Assembly (NCBI RefSeq): GCF_000766945.1
Contig: NZ_KN266211.1
Span: forward strand, 3,352 to 67,351
From: Cellvibrio mixtus subsp. mixtus J3-8
GTDB lineage: Bacteria > Pseudomonadota > Gammaproteobacteria > Pseudomonadales > Cellvibrionaceae
DNA length: 64,000 bases
Direction: 5' to 3'
In this document: positions 1 through 8,983 of the stretch, in pieces
Numbering within the stretch: the first letter of the stretch is position 1
Layout of the letters: each line of letters begins with the position of its first letter
Made by a program: the position numbers and the translations under genes
The notes under the pieces: model-generated
The model's input: the letters and a program-made list of their open reading frames with translations, nothing else
Told to the model about the DNA's origin: nothing
Database searches by the model: none

Positions 1-1
1 T

Positions 2-598
2 TTTAAGATTCCGGATTTTTCGGTTAATGATTATTTAACCAATGCATCGCAACGTCAGGATTCAACAGGGATAATTGCACCGCTGGAGGGAAATCAGTTT
101 TACGGTGCCGCTGCTATTCTGGTTGAAGACGCAACGCTTGGGATTATATGGGGTGAAAATGGTTCCATATTGTCACTGAGAACCGACCCGCAAATGGAAG
201 CGAATAAAACCGCGGCAAGGAATGGTGTTGCAGGATCACTGGTCAAAGGCGCGCAATTTGTGATGATGGTGGCTGGGCCGGGGAAGTTTAAGGCTGCTTT
301 GCCTTCTGCTAGAACAATGGATCATCACCTTTTTCCTCGCCAATTTAATAAATATTTCAAATCAAAAGGTATTAATATTGATCAGCATACAGTTACTTGG
401 GGGGAAAAAACGCACCTTAAGGGTATTCATGGAAACGGTCTTGGAAATATGCCGGGTGGATGGAACAAAATTTGGCAGAATTTTATCGAAAAGAATTCAA
501 ATGCAACTACAAAAGAAGTTTATCAGCAACTGGGAAGGATGATGGATGATTTCAGTTTAAGTGGATCACGAATTCATCCATACCAAAAGAATGATTGA
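2..598 (+). CDS. C-terminal end of a polymorphic toxin with HNH-like nuclease tip (5' truncated by window)
   Basis: The reading frame is open from base 2 to the TGA at 596-598, so the gene starts before the window; the internal TTG at 170 has no claim to be the start. The last ~95 residues carry HHLFPRQFNKYFKSKGINID, then THLKGIHG and a W-rich stretch (GGWNKIW). This His pattern resembles the HNH/DUF2380-type nuclease tips found at the ends of RHS and other polymorphic toxins. The segment before it (GAAAILVEDATLGIIWGENG) looks like a linker or pre-toxin region. The next gene is a plausible immunity gene, and an RHS core fragment lies just beyond, which supports an RHS-type parent protein. Seen: the ORF and the His motif. 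Inferred: nuclease activity and toxin role. Confidence 0.7.
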   Translation, partial: FKIPDFSVNDYLTNASQRQDSTGIIAPLEGNQFYGAAAILVEDATLGIIWGENGSILSLRTDPQMEANKTAARNGVAGSLVKGAQFVMMVAGPGKFKAALPSARTMDHHLFPRQFNKYFKSKGINIDQHTVTWGEKTHLKGIHGNGLGNMPGGWNKIWQNFIEKNSNATTKEVYQQLGRMMDDFSLSGSRIHPYQKND

Positions 599-621
599 TA
601 CAGTAACGGGATACATGTGAA

Positions 622-918
622 ATGAAAAAGATACCGCCATTCAAACTTGAAAAAATTCCATTATCAGTGGAATCTAAAAATTTGCCCGGTTTTAAGTGGG
701 CTGATGAAAACATTGGATCTAGAAACAAACTGGGAGGAGAGCCTGATTTTATTCAAGGCGAAGATGTTCCTATTTGTGAGGATTGTAAGAAAAGAATGAC
801 TTTTTACGCGCAGTTAGATTCTATAAATGATGAGTACTGTATAGCTGATTGCGGAATGATTTATGTTTTTATGTGCTTTGAGTGCAATAATGTAAAATCA
901 ATTATCCAATCAAATTAA
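622..918 (+). CDS. Probable immunity protein, DUF1963-like, Cys-rich
   Basis: A 98-residue protein starting 23 bases after the toxin stop. The centre reads LGGEPDFIQGEDVPICEDC followed by MTFYAQLDS, resembling the conserved core of DUF1963 (YwqG-like) proteins, in which a Gly-Gly-x-Pro turn precedes a CxxC pair. A second CxxC (CFEC) near the C-terminus could complete a zinc site. There is no signal peptide, so it should be cytoplasmic, as expected for a protein that neutralises a toxin tip. Small size, position directly after the toxin tip and A/T-rich composition fit an immunity gene. Neutralisation of the upstream tip is inferred from context only. Confidence 0.6.
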   Translation: MKKIPPFKLEKIPLSVESKNLPGFKWADENIGSRNKLGGEPDFIQGEDVPICEDCKKRMTFYAQLDSINDEYCIADCGMIYVFMCFECNNVKSIIQSN

Positions 919-941
919 CTACCACACAGTTATTATCCGTA

Positions 942-1503
942 GATCAGATCTTAGTCCACAGTGAGGCAGTAAATGCCCTGGGCCAACTTGTTAACCGCAT
1001 GAGTTTTGGTGCCTGGGGCGAGCGGCAATTATCCAAACTGGAAACCGGGCACCCCAACGGCCACATTCCTTACCGGCACCGGCTTCACTGGCCACGACCA
1101 ACTGGATAATCACAACCTCATCCACATGGGCGGGCGTGTTTATGACCCGAACCTGGGCCGTTTCCTCAGCGCGGATTTGTTGGTGCAATCGCCGTATAAT
1201 TCGCAGAGTTTTAACCGGTACAGTTACACGTTTAATAATCCGGGCAGTTTTGTGGATCCGGACGGTTATTCGTGTTACTACACCGGTTATTATCACCGCA
1301 CCGATGACGGCCAAAAGGATTTTTTCCGCACCACGGAAACGTGTAATAACCCGAATTATTACAACCAGATCGCCCCTAACAACGGCACTGAAAATTTTAC
1401 GATTCCGGAAACGCGCGCTGAATTTATTCTCAGCACGCACCCCACCCTACCTTTTCATAATCAAAACCTTCCCTTGATGCCGCTCCACACGCACATCCAG
1501 TAA
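942..1503 (+). pseudogene. Displaced RHS-core fragment with a different C-terminal tip, frameshifted
   Basis: Two frames together spell the end of an RHS core. Up to about base 1025, frame 3 reads NALGQLVNRMSFGAWGER; from base 1027, frame 1 continues NYPNWKPGTP, then GFTGHDQLDNHNLIHMGGRV, LGRFLSADLLVQSP and NRYSYTFNNPGSFVDPDGY. These are the RHS core-end motifs, and the switch at 1026 indicates a small indel. After DPDGY comes a unique ~60-residue tail rich in Cys, Tyr and Asn. The frame stays open to TAA at 1501-1503, running 57 bases antisense into the fecR-like gene, so its natural end is probably lost. No start codon or ribosome binding site belongs to it. It is best read as an orphan tip left by recombination. 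Confidence 0.7.
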
Positions 1504-2430
1504 TTGTTCCAATGAAAAAATAAACGTATCTGTATCATCGATATTAAAAACACCGGAGATTTTTTGGTGTTTTAAATCGTCATGCAGGATAACTATTTTT
1601 TTTCGGGTATAACGATTGTATTCCGCTATGGCATCTTCCAGCGTGTCAGCCGAAAAATAAATTTTGCGTGCTTTCCAGGCAGAAATTCGTGCGGCGTTGG
1701 CTGGCTGGATAACCAATTTGCTATCGCCGGAATGAAAGTTGATAGCCTCACCTTGTGTTACCTTGCTCGTGAGTAAATTATCGGTAACCGTTTTTGTTTT
1801 AAATTCCACAATACCTTCGGTGACATCCAATGTGAGTTTGTGGTTTAACAGGGCTACATTAAATTCTGTACCGACTGCGCGAACCGAACTTTTTGCGGCG
1901 ACCACTTCAAAGGGGCGTTGTTTGTCTTTGGCGACAGTGAAATAGGCTTCGCCTTTTTTTAATAAAATTTCGCGCTTATTACTGGTAAACCGGACTTGCA
2001 ATGCTGAATCGGTATTCAATAATGCACTGGAGCCATCTTCCAATTGAATTAATCGCTGCTCGGCAATAGCGGTGGAATATTCGATGGGTTGCGGTGAACG
2101 CTGAAAAAAAACGCCAACACTAATTACCAGAAATGTTGCGGCGGCTGCAAACATATACCAGCGGTTATTGCGCGCGTTGGATTTTTTCCTGGCTCGTGCA
2201 GAATCCAGTTCGCGCTGGATGTCGGCATCATTTTTTAATTCCTGTGTCATCAACCATAAGCTACGGCATTGTTCAAATGCGAGCGCGTGGCGAATATCGG
2301 CGTTGCGCCATTGCTCAAATGCATCCCGGGTTTCCGGGGTTGCATCCGGGTTTTGCATTTGCGCTAACCAATCGGCCGCTTGAGAGCGAATTGAGTGGGA
2401 AGAATGTTGTCCAGAACCGTGGGTATTCAT
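1447..2430 (-). CDS. FecR-family anti-sigma / transmembrane sensor
   Basis: A 327-residue inner-membrane regulator. Residues ~17-70 form the FecR N-terminal domain (AADWLAQMQNPDATPETRDA, WLMTQEL) that binds the sigma factor in the cytoplasm. One membrane segment follows (~92-111, MFAAAATFLVISVGVFF), then the periplasmic FecR domain (LEDGSSALLNTDSALQVRF, VRAVGTEFNV) and a C-terminal STN-like/DUF4974 region. In characterised systems the periplasmic part contacts the signalling domain of a loaded TonB receptor and releases the sigma factor. The start codon overlaps the stop of the sigma gene by four bases (ATGA), so the two are translationally coupled. The receptor at 3208, which has an STN domain, is the expected partner. 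Confidence 0.9.
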   Translation of the reverse strand: MNTHGSGQHSSHSIRSQAADWLAQMQNPDATPETRDAFEQWRNADIRHALAFEQCRSLWLMTQELKNDADIQRELDSARARKKSNARNNRWYMFAAAATFLVISVGVFFQRSPQPIEYSTAIAEQRLIQLEDGSSALLNTDSALQVRFTSNKREILLKKGEAYFTVAKDKQRPFEVVAAKSSVRAVGTEFNVALLNHKLTLDVTEGIVEFKTKTVTDNLLTSKVTQGEAINFHSGDSKLVIQPANAARISAWKARKIYFSADTLEDAIAEYNRYTRKKIVILHDDLKHQKISGVFNIDDTDTFIFSLEQLLDVRVERHQGKVLIMKR

Positions 2431-3008
2431 AAAAAATCTTCGAGTGATTGTTGCAATGCATGGAATGCGCTACTCATGTGACGCTCCACGGTGCGTGTGC
2501 TGATATTCAGTTCGCGTGCAATTTCAGGATACGTTAATTCATCAAAACGACTCAGCAGAAAGATTTGCCGGGTTAATGTCGGTAAACCCATTAATGCCTG
2601 TTTGAGTTGTGCCAGGGATTGTTCCCAATTCAAGGCGCGAATCGGAGTCATTTCATCACAGGGAAATTCCAGTTCATCAAAGCTATCGTGAAAATCCTGG
2701 CGGCGGCTGTGACGACGCCTTAGCCAATCAGTTACCAGGTTCGTCGCTATGGTAAAAATGTACGCGCGCGGATTTTGCTGGATACGTTCCAGGTCTTCAT
2801 GCTGTAACAGCCGGATATAAGTCTCATGAAGGATTTCCAATGCGTCTTGCCGGCCACCGGGCAACATGCCAATAAGGTATTTCAGTAGCGACGCGCGATA
2901 GGTGTTATATAAATTTTCGGCGGTGAGGGGCATGGGTGGGGGCTCACCGGTAATGCCTGTTTGATCCGGGCTGAGCCTGGATACAAGGGTAAAAGTAGGT
3001 TTGGACAT
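2427..3008 (-). CDS. FecI-like ECF sigma-70 factor
   Basis: A 193-residue extracytoplasmic-function sigma factor. Region 2 covers ~35-100 (ALEILHETYIRLLQ, NPRAYIFTIATNLVTDWLRR) and region 4 covers ~130-185, with the helix-turn-helix YPEIARELNISTRTVERHMS. Regions 1 and 3 are absent, as usual for this class. It is the first gene of a two-gene unit with the FecR-type sensor, and it is divergent from the STN-containing receptor, which is the standard iron- or carbohydrate-responsive arrangement. It probably directs transcription of the receptor at 3208 and perhaps the paralogue at 6325. I could not identify a confident ECF promoter by eye in the 199-base divergent gap. Confidence 0.92.
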   Translation of the reverse strand: MSKPTFTLVSRLSPDQTGITGEPPPMPLTAENLYNTYRASLLKYLIGMLPGGRQDALEILHETYIRLLQHEDLERIQQNPRAYIFTIATNLVTDWLRRRHSRRQDFHDSFDELEFPCDEMTPIRALNWEQSLAQLKQALMGLPTLTRQIFLLSRFDELTYPEIARELNISTRTVERHMSSAFHALQQSLEDFL

Positions 3009-3207
3009 GGTAATAGCCGGGCCCCGGGCGAAGAAACATCTGAATGGGTCTGCCTCTATAAACGTATCATAAACCTGAAACCCGACATTGGATGCCGCTT
3101 TTCCGGAGTGATTTCCGCTATTCCAGCGCTATTTCAGGATTGTTGCATGGCGAACTCTTTTGTTATGGTTGCGCATTTATCTTCTCGTACAACCAAAAAT
3201 AATTTTT

Positions 3208-6144
3208 ATGAAAAAGGTTAAACAGACCATAACTGTCGCCCGTTTACGCTTCCCGTGGCGTAGAACAATGGCCATTAGTCTGTTTGTAGGATTGCTCGCG
3301 AGTAACGATGGATTTGCAGCCACGCGCTATTACCAGATTGAAAAATTACCCTTGGCCGACGCACTCACACGCTTCGCCGAGCAGGCGGATTTGCAATTAT
3401 TATTTCGGCCAGAAAGTTTACCGGCTATTCATGTCGAGCCAATAAAAGGTGAATACACACCAGAACAAGTCCTGGCACTATTGCTGCGCGACACACCATT
3501 GAATTTTATTGTTGGTGGCAATGGCGCGGTGGTCATTCAAGCGCAGAGTAAACCAGTAATACCTCCATCTATACCATCGACAGCAGATCAAAAATCTATT
3601 GCGGACGAAGTTATCTCCGTTCAACCGCCCGAAGAACTATTGGTGACGGGTATCCAGGGAAGCTTGCGCCGCAATTTGGCAATTAAACGTGAATCCGATG
3701 CCGTGTTGGATGCAATGAATTCCGAGGATGCCGGAAAATTTCCCGATAAGAATATCGCTGATTCGTTGCAGCGAATTCCCGGTGTATCCGTTGATCGTAT
3801 TTGGGGTGAAGGGCGCGATATTTATATTCGCGGCACTGATAAAGATATTAACCGCACATTGATGAATGGACAAAACGTTGCCTCTGCCTATTGGTGGGCT
3901 AATGATAATCCCAGCCGTGGTTTTAATTACACCATTCTTGCGTCGGAATTAATTTCATCGTTGCGTGTTTACAAAAGCCCGCAGGCGGACCTTGATGAAG
4001 GTAGCATCGGTGGTACCGTTATTATTTACACGCATAAACCGTTTGATATGGATGAAAATAATTTACGGTTTACCCTGGAAGAACAATATAGCGAATTACC
4101 TGATGCATATGATCCGCAGGCTTCGTTGTTAGGCAGTTGGCAAAACAGCGAACAGGACTTTGGTGTGTTGGTCTCGCTTAATTGGCAAAATACCAGCACG
4201 CGTCGCGATGGACTGGAATCGTTTCCAGATAATAGTTTGTATTCCATTGTGGATGATCACGGTAGTGTGACCGATGATGTTTATGTGATCTGGGGAGGCG
4301 GGTCAGCAATCTTTCAGCAAGCGCGCGAGCGCGATACCAGCAATATCACCTTGCAATGGCATCCCACCGGGAATTGGCGCACTGTGTTTAATTATGTGGG
4401 TTCTTCCATGGATATGAAGATCAGCAATCAGAATTATTTATTTATGCCGGGCGGTTTTAAATTACGCGAAGATCCGCCGGTAACAGTGTCCAATCCCCGC
4501 TTTGGGGCAACCGGTGATGGGCGAAAAATTTTGCTTGGCGGTACAGTGAATAATGCCGCGAGCACGGGGGCTGCGCTGGATGCAATTTTTCGCCGCGCTT
4601 ATGTGAATAGCAACGTTTATGATCTTGATATTGAATACACGCATGAAAATATCCTGGTGCACACCCAGCTGGGCAATACTAATGCCGATGGTGGCACCAA
4701 TCAGGATCAACTTTATCGTTTTGTTGGTAATACCCGCGAACGTTTTTCATTGAGTCGAAATACTATTGAAGTGGAATACCTGGACCTGGACCCACAGGAT
4801 GCGCGCAGCCTTCCCTATTTCTCAAGTGATTCCCGCGATTGGATTCGCAATATGGAAGACAATGAAATTTATGCACAAACTGATATTCAATGGAGCCTGG
4901 ATAATGCTTTTTTTTCGACGTTAAAAACCGGTATTAAATGGCGTGACCAAACGATTGAAAATAATCGTTATGCGGGCAGCATAGATACTTCCCATCCGCT
5001 GTGGACAATTTTTTCGCGCACCGGTTTGGCGAATGCCTCTACCGGTTTAACACCGGAATTGCACGGCCAAACGGCGAGCAATAAATCACTTACTCGTTTT
5101 GCCTGGGTTGATGAGGTGAATGCGACCGATGTTTTTGCACCCGCCTTTGATCAAGGGTTAATGCGTTATCGCTACGACAGTGACGCGTTTTACCGGATCA
5201 ATGAAAGTATCAGCGCTGCTTATTTAAAGGGAGAGTTTCAACAGACGTCTTTACATGGAAACCTTGGTCTGCGTGCAGTAAATACAGAACAGGTCTCAAC
5301 GGCTTATGAAGCGCAGCAGCGCAAGTCAAAGGCCCGGCATTACAATGATTATCTGCCGAGCATTAACCTCGTCTACGATTATCGCGATAATTTAATTTTT
5401 CGCGGTTCTTTATCTCGCGCTATGGCGCGCCCCACATTTCAAAACCTTAGTTCAAATATCGTCATTGATGGTACCAGTGGAAATGCTTCAGCGGGCAATC
5501 CCGGTTTGCAACCCTTTCGTGCACGACAAGGTGATTTGGGGATGGAGTGGTATTTTGATTCCGCATCATTATTCTCGGCGACTGCATTTTATAAAACGAT
5601 TTCCACGTTTGTTTACAATAAAACCATGGAAGAAAACCTGGATGGAAAAAAGTTAAATGTGTCCCGGCCTTACAATGCGGAAGGTGCAGAAATTTCGGGC
5701 CTTGAATTACAGTGGCAACAAAATATTGGTAAAGGTGTAGGGGTTTCCAGTAACTACACGTTTACCCGAGCGCGGGTTGCATCCCAGGACAAAAAACAAA
5801 TATTGAAATTGCCGGGAAATTCTCGCGATCAAATTAATGCATCGCTGTATTTTGAAGATACGCGTTATAGCCTGCGCCTCTCATACAACTATCGCTCCAA
5901 ATCCTACGGAGAAGTATTATCCGGTACCCAGGATGAAACAAATGCTTACCAGCAGTGGGATTTCTCTGCTGCGTGGAGTCCTGTTTCATTTGCCAGTTTC
6001 TATATTGAGGCGATTAACCTTACCAACGAAGTTATTTATTACCGTACTGCTAATGATATTCCCCAAGGGCTTTATGAAAACGGACGCCGCTTTGCAGCCG
6101 GTGTAAGGTTGCGCTTCCAGGATGCTGCTATTGGCCTGCCTTAA
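3208..6144 (+). CDS. TonB-dependent receptor with N-terminal STN signalling domain
   Basis: A 978-residue outer-membrane receptor. The start at ATG 3208 (MKKVKQTI) is chosen over an upstream in-frame TTG at 3160 because it gives a normal signal peptide (hydrophobic ~21-37, cleavage near GFAA). Residues ~42-112 are an STN domain (YYQIEKLPLADALTRFAEQA), which signals to FecR. A TonB-box-like EELLVTG follows at ~142-148, then the plug (FPDKNIADSLQRIPGVSVDR, NRTLMNGQNVASAYWWANDN) and the barrel. Motifs such as MARPTFQNLSSNI and SAGNPGLQPF place it in the Xanthomonas/Caulobacter TonB-receptor class that often imports oligosaccharides or siderophores. Substrate is not evident from sequence. The divergent FecI/FecR genes are its likely regulatory partners. 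Confidence 0.93.
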   Translation: MKKVKQTITVARLRFPWRRTMAISLFVGLLASNDGFAATRYYQIEKLPLADALTRFAEQADLQLLFRPESLPAIHVEPIKGEYTPEQVLALLLRDTPLNFIVGGNGAVVIQAQSKPVIPPSIPSTADQKSIADEVISVQPPEELLVTGIQGSLRRNLAIKRESDAVLDAMNSEDAGKFPDKNIADSLQRIPGVSVDRIWGEGRDIYIRGTDKDINRTLMNGQNVASAYWWANDNPSRGFNYTILASELISSLRVYKSPQADLDEGSIGGTVIIYTHKPFDMDENNLRFTLEEQYSELPDAYDPQASLLGSWQNSEQDFGVLVSLNWQNTSTRRDGLESFPDNSLYSIVDDHGSVTDDVYVIWGGGSAIFQQARERDTSNITLQWHPTGNWRTVFNYVGSSMDMKISNQNYLFMPGGFKLREDPPVTVSNPRFGATGDGRKILLGGTVNNAASTGAALDAIFRRAYVNSNVYDLDIEYTHENILVHTQLGNTNADGGTNQDQLYRFVGNTRERFSLSRNTIEVEYLDLDPQDARSLPYFSSDSRDWIRNMEDNEIYAQTDIQWSLDNAFFSTLKTGIKWRDQTIENNRYAGSIDTSHPLWTIFSRTGLANASTGLTPELHGQTASNKSLTRFAWVDEVNATDVFAPAFDQGLMRYRYDSDAFYRINESISAAYLKGEFQQTSLHGNLGLRAVNTEQVSTAYEAQQRKSKARHYNDYLPSINLVYDYRDNLIFRGSLSRAMARPTFQNLSSNIVIDGTSGNASAGNPGLQPFRARQGDLGMEWYFDSASLFSATAFYKTISTFVYNKTMEENLDGKKLNVSRPYNAEGAEISGLELQWQQNIGKGVGVSSNYTFTRARVASQDKKQILKLPGNSRDQINASLYFEDTRYSLRLSYNYRSKSYGEVLSGTQDETNAYQQWDFSAAWSPVSFASFYIEAINLTNEVIYYRTANDIPQGLYENGRRFAAGVRLRFQDAAIGLP

Positions 6145-6324
6145 ACGTATTCCATTATTAAATCCCGCCATTTATTAATAGAAAAATGTAAATTTTTTAT
6201 TTTCCGTATTTTTTATTGTTTTCCTGTCGGTTTGCTGATTTTCCTTGCGTTAATAACCAGGAGTCCATAACTCCTTGCGTTTCATTAACCCTGCAAATTT
6301 TTATCAACCGGTAAAGGTATAAGC

Positions 6325-8901
6325 GTGAAAACAATGAATAAAATAATACGTCATAAAAAATTACCCCTGGCAATGGCGCTGCTTGCTGCGGGTTGCTCGG
6401 CATCCGTATTCGCACAAACAGAAGAACCGGAAGAAATGGTTATTACCGGTATTCGCGGGAGTTTGCAGCAGGCTTTGTCTGTTAAACAAAACTCTGATGC
6501 GATTGTCGATGCAATTAATTCGGAAGATATTGGTGAATTCCCGGATAAAAATATTGCGGATTCGTTGCAGCGCATTCCCGGTATTTCTGTCGATCGTATT
6601 TGGGGTGAAGGCCGTGACATTTTTGTACGCGGCACCAACAGCACCATGAACCGTACCTTGATGAATGGACAAAACGTTGCATCAGCCTATTGGTGGGCAA
6701 ATGATAATCCGAGTCGTGGGTTTAATTATTCGATCCTTGCATCTGAACTGGTTTCTTCATTGGAAGTTTATAAAAGCCCGGAAGCAGATATTGATGAAGG
6801 CAGTATCGGTGGTACGGTTATTGTCCGGACGCGTAAACCCCTGGACCTTGCATCGGGCACTATTAATTTGTCAGCGGAAAGTGTGTACAGCGAGTTGCCT
6901 GATGTATGGGACCCGCAACTTTCTGCATTGGGTAGTTGGAAAAATGAAGAGGGCACATTTGGCGTGCTCGCTTCAATTAATTCACAAAAACGCCGCGTGC
7001 GCCGCGATGGATTGGAGGGGTTTGCCGATAACACACTCTATTCGGTAACCGATCAGAATGGCGCGGTGACAAAAGATGTTTATGCGGTATGGGGTGGTGG
7101 TTCGGCAATTTTCCAGCAGGAAACTGAACGCCTTACCAGCAACGCCACATTGCAATTCAAACCCACTGATGCATGGGATTTAACCTTGAACTATGTTAAA
7201 TCCGATATGGACTCTGACAACAACAATCAAAACTATTTATTTATGCCTGGCGGTTACAAACTGGCAAATGGCGACCGCGTAACGAATCCAAAATTTATTA
7301 CTACCGGGGATGGCAAGAAAGCCATTGTCGCTGGCACATTTGAAAATCCCAATAGCGGCGGTGCAGCAATCGAGCCGATTTTTCGTGAAGCTTCCGTAGA
7401 ATCGGAAGTGCTGGACTTTGATGCAACTTATACCGGTGATGACTGGACTGTACATGCACAAGTGGGAACCACCAGCGCGGAAGGTGGCAGTGATCGCGAT
7501 ATGGGTTACTGGTTTGAAGCCAATACCCGCGAACGCGTTAACCTGGGTAAAAATACGATTGAAATTGAATATCTGGATATTGATCCTAAAGACCATTCTG
7601 CATTGACGTTATTAAGTGCACGCGATTGGATTCGCAAAATGGAAGATGAAGAAAATTATGCGCAACTGGATTTTGAAAAAGAGCTGGACTGGGGAATCAT
7701 CACCGGCATTAAAACCGGCATTAAATTTCGCGATGAAACCATCACCAATAATCGCACAGTAGGTTCAACCAATTCGTCCAGCCCTGCCTGGAAAGTGATT
7801 ACGATGGACCAGGTATCCGGTGGATTAACGCCACGTTTGCATGGCGAAGCAGCAACCTCGGGCTCACTGACACAATATGCCTGGATTGATGGCAATAAAG
7901 CGAAACAAGTAATTGATCCGATGTTTGTTGCCGGTGCAATGACTTACACCTACGATCAAAAAGCCTTCTACGAAATTAATGAAGAAATTTCCGCAGCCTA
8001 TGTTAAAGCCGATTTTGAAATTAATAAATTCCATGGCAACTTTGGTGTGCGTGCGGTAGAAACAGACCAAACATCCAAAGCCTATATCGATGGTAAATTA
8101 GGTTCAGTGTCGCGCAGCTACGATGATTTTTTACCCAGCTTTAACCTGATTTATGATGTGGCCGATGATGTCAAAATCCGTGCCGCGATTTCCAAAGTCA
8201 TGGCGCGCCCGACCTTCCAGGATCTGAGTGCAAATATCACGATTAACGCCACTACAGCATCTGCAAGTGCAGGCAATCCCAATATCAAACCTTTTTATGC
8301 CGATCAATTTGAAGCAGGCGTGGAATGGTATTTTGAGGAAGGTGCGATCTTATCCGGAACTTTCTTCAGCAAAAGCCTGGATACTTTTGTGTTCACCCGT
8401 ACGACCACTGAAGTTATTGATGGGAAAAATATTTCGGTAACCAGGCCACATAATGCATCAGACGGTGCGGACATCAGCGGATTTGAAGTGCAATTGCAAA
8501 AAGAATTGGGTTCGGGTTTTGGTATGGTTGCTAACTATACGTTTACCGATGCAACTGTGCCGGCTGTTGATGGTGGACAAAAATTAAAACTGCCAGGCAA
8601 TTCCGAAGACCAGGCAAATGCATCTGTTTATTATGAAAATGACTCGGTCAGTATTCGCCTCTCTTACAACTTCCGTTCCGAAGCCTACGGCGGTTTGACG
8701 TCAGGCTCGCAATTGGTAACAGCGGATTATGATCAATGGGATGCAACAGCTGATTGGAATGTTACTGACCAGATCACATTGTTCCTGACCGCAGTTAACC
8801 TCACCAACGAAGTTATTTATCAGCACACAGACGACGGTATTCCCGTTGGTTTTTATGAAAATGGTGCGCGTTATAGCCTGGGTGTCAGAGCCAAATTTTA
8901 A
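6325..8901 (+). CDS. TonB-dependent receptor, STN-less paralogue of the preceding receptor
   Basis: An 858-residue outer-membrane receptor. GTG at 6325 is preferred because AAAGG lies 7 bases upstream; the ATG at 6334 is the alternative. A signal peptide (AMALLAAGCSASVFAQ) leads directly to a TonB-box-like EEMVITG near residue 38, so there is no STN domain. The plug repeats the neighbour's long identical runs (FPDKNIADSLQRIPG, DRIWGEGRDI, LMNGQNVASAYWWANDNPSR) and similarity continues through the barrel, so the two arose by duplication. It should transport the same or a related ligand without signalling. A strong terminator follows at 8948. It may be co-transcribed with the first receptor or have its own promoter in the A/T-rich 180-base gap. 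Confidence 0.92.
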   Translation: MKTMNKIIRHKKLPLAMALLAAGCSASVFAQTEEPEEMVITGIRGSLQQALSVKQNSDAIVDAINSEDIGEFPDKNIADSLQRIPGISVDRIWGEGRDIFVRGTNSTMNRTLMNGQNVASAYWWANDNPSRGFNYSILASELVSSLEVYKSPEADIDEGSIGGTVIVRTRKPLDLASGTINLSAESVYSELPDVWDPQLSALGSWKNEEGTFGVLASINSQKRRVRRDGLEGFADNTLYSVTDQNGAVTKDVYAVWGGGSAIFQQETERLTSNATLQFKPTDAWDLTLNYVKSDMDSDNNNQNYLFMPGGYKLANGDRVTNPKFITTGDGKKAIVAGTFENPNSGGAAIEPIFREASVESEVLDFDATYTGDDWTVHAQVGTTSAEGGSDRDMGYWFEANTRERVNLGKNTIEIEYLDIDPKDHSALTLLSARDWIRKMEDEENYAQLDFEKELDWGIITGIKTGIKFRDETITNNRTVGSTNSSSPAWKVITMDQVSGGLTPRLHGEAATSGSLTQYAWIDGNKAKQVIDPMFVAGAMTYTYDQKAFYEINEEISAAYVKADFEINKFHGNFGVRAVETDQTSKAYIDGKLGSVSRSYDDFLPSFNLIYDVADDVKIRAAISKVMARPTFQDLSANITINATTASASAGNPNIKPFYADQFEAGVEWYFEEGAILSGTFFSKSLDTFVFTRTTTEVIDGKNISVTRPHNASDGADISGFEVQLQKELGSGFGMVANYTFTDATVPAVDGGQKLKLPGNSEDQANASVYYENDSVSIRLSYNFRSEAYGGLTSGSQLVTADYDQWDATADWNVTDQITLFLTAVNLTNEVIYQHTDDGIPVGFYENGARYSLGVRAKF

Positions 8902-8947
8902 ATTTTTCTCCCGTGATGTTGAGGCTTCCAATTGAAGCCATCACTTT

Positions 8948-8972
8948 GCCCGGCGTAATGCCGGGCTTTTTT
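8948..8972 (+). terminator. Rho-independent terminator after the second TonB receptor
   Basis: A 7-bp perfect stem (GCCCGGC / GCCGGGC) with a five-base loop is followed by six T residues. It lies 47 bases after the receptor stop and ends the receptor transcription unit just before the convergent membrane-protein gene. Confidence 0.85.
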
Positions 8973-8983
8973 ATTGTGGGCCA

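Noticed and set aside
991-1440. 149-residue minus-strand ORF opposite the RHS fragment
   Set aside because: Its Arg/Val/Ile-rich product is a typical antisense shadow, and the plus strand has recognisable RHS motifs.
3009-3207. Search for an ECF-type promoter in the divergent gap between the sigma gene and its receptor
   Set aside because: Several GAAAC-like words occur, but no -35/-10 pair stands out by eye.
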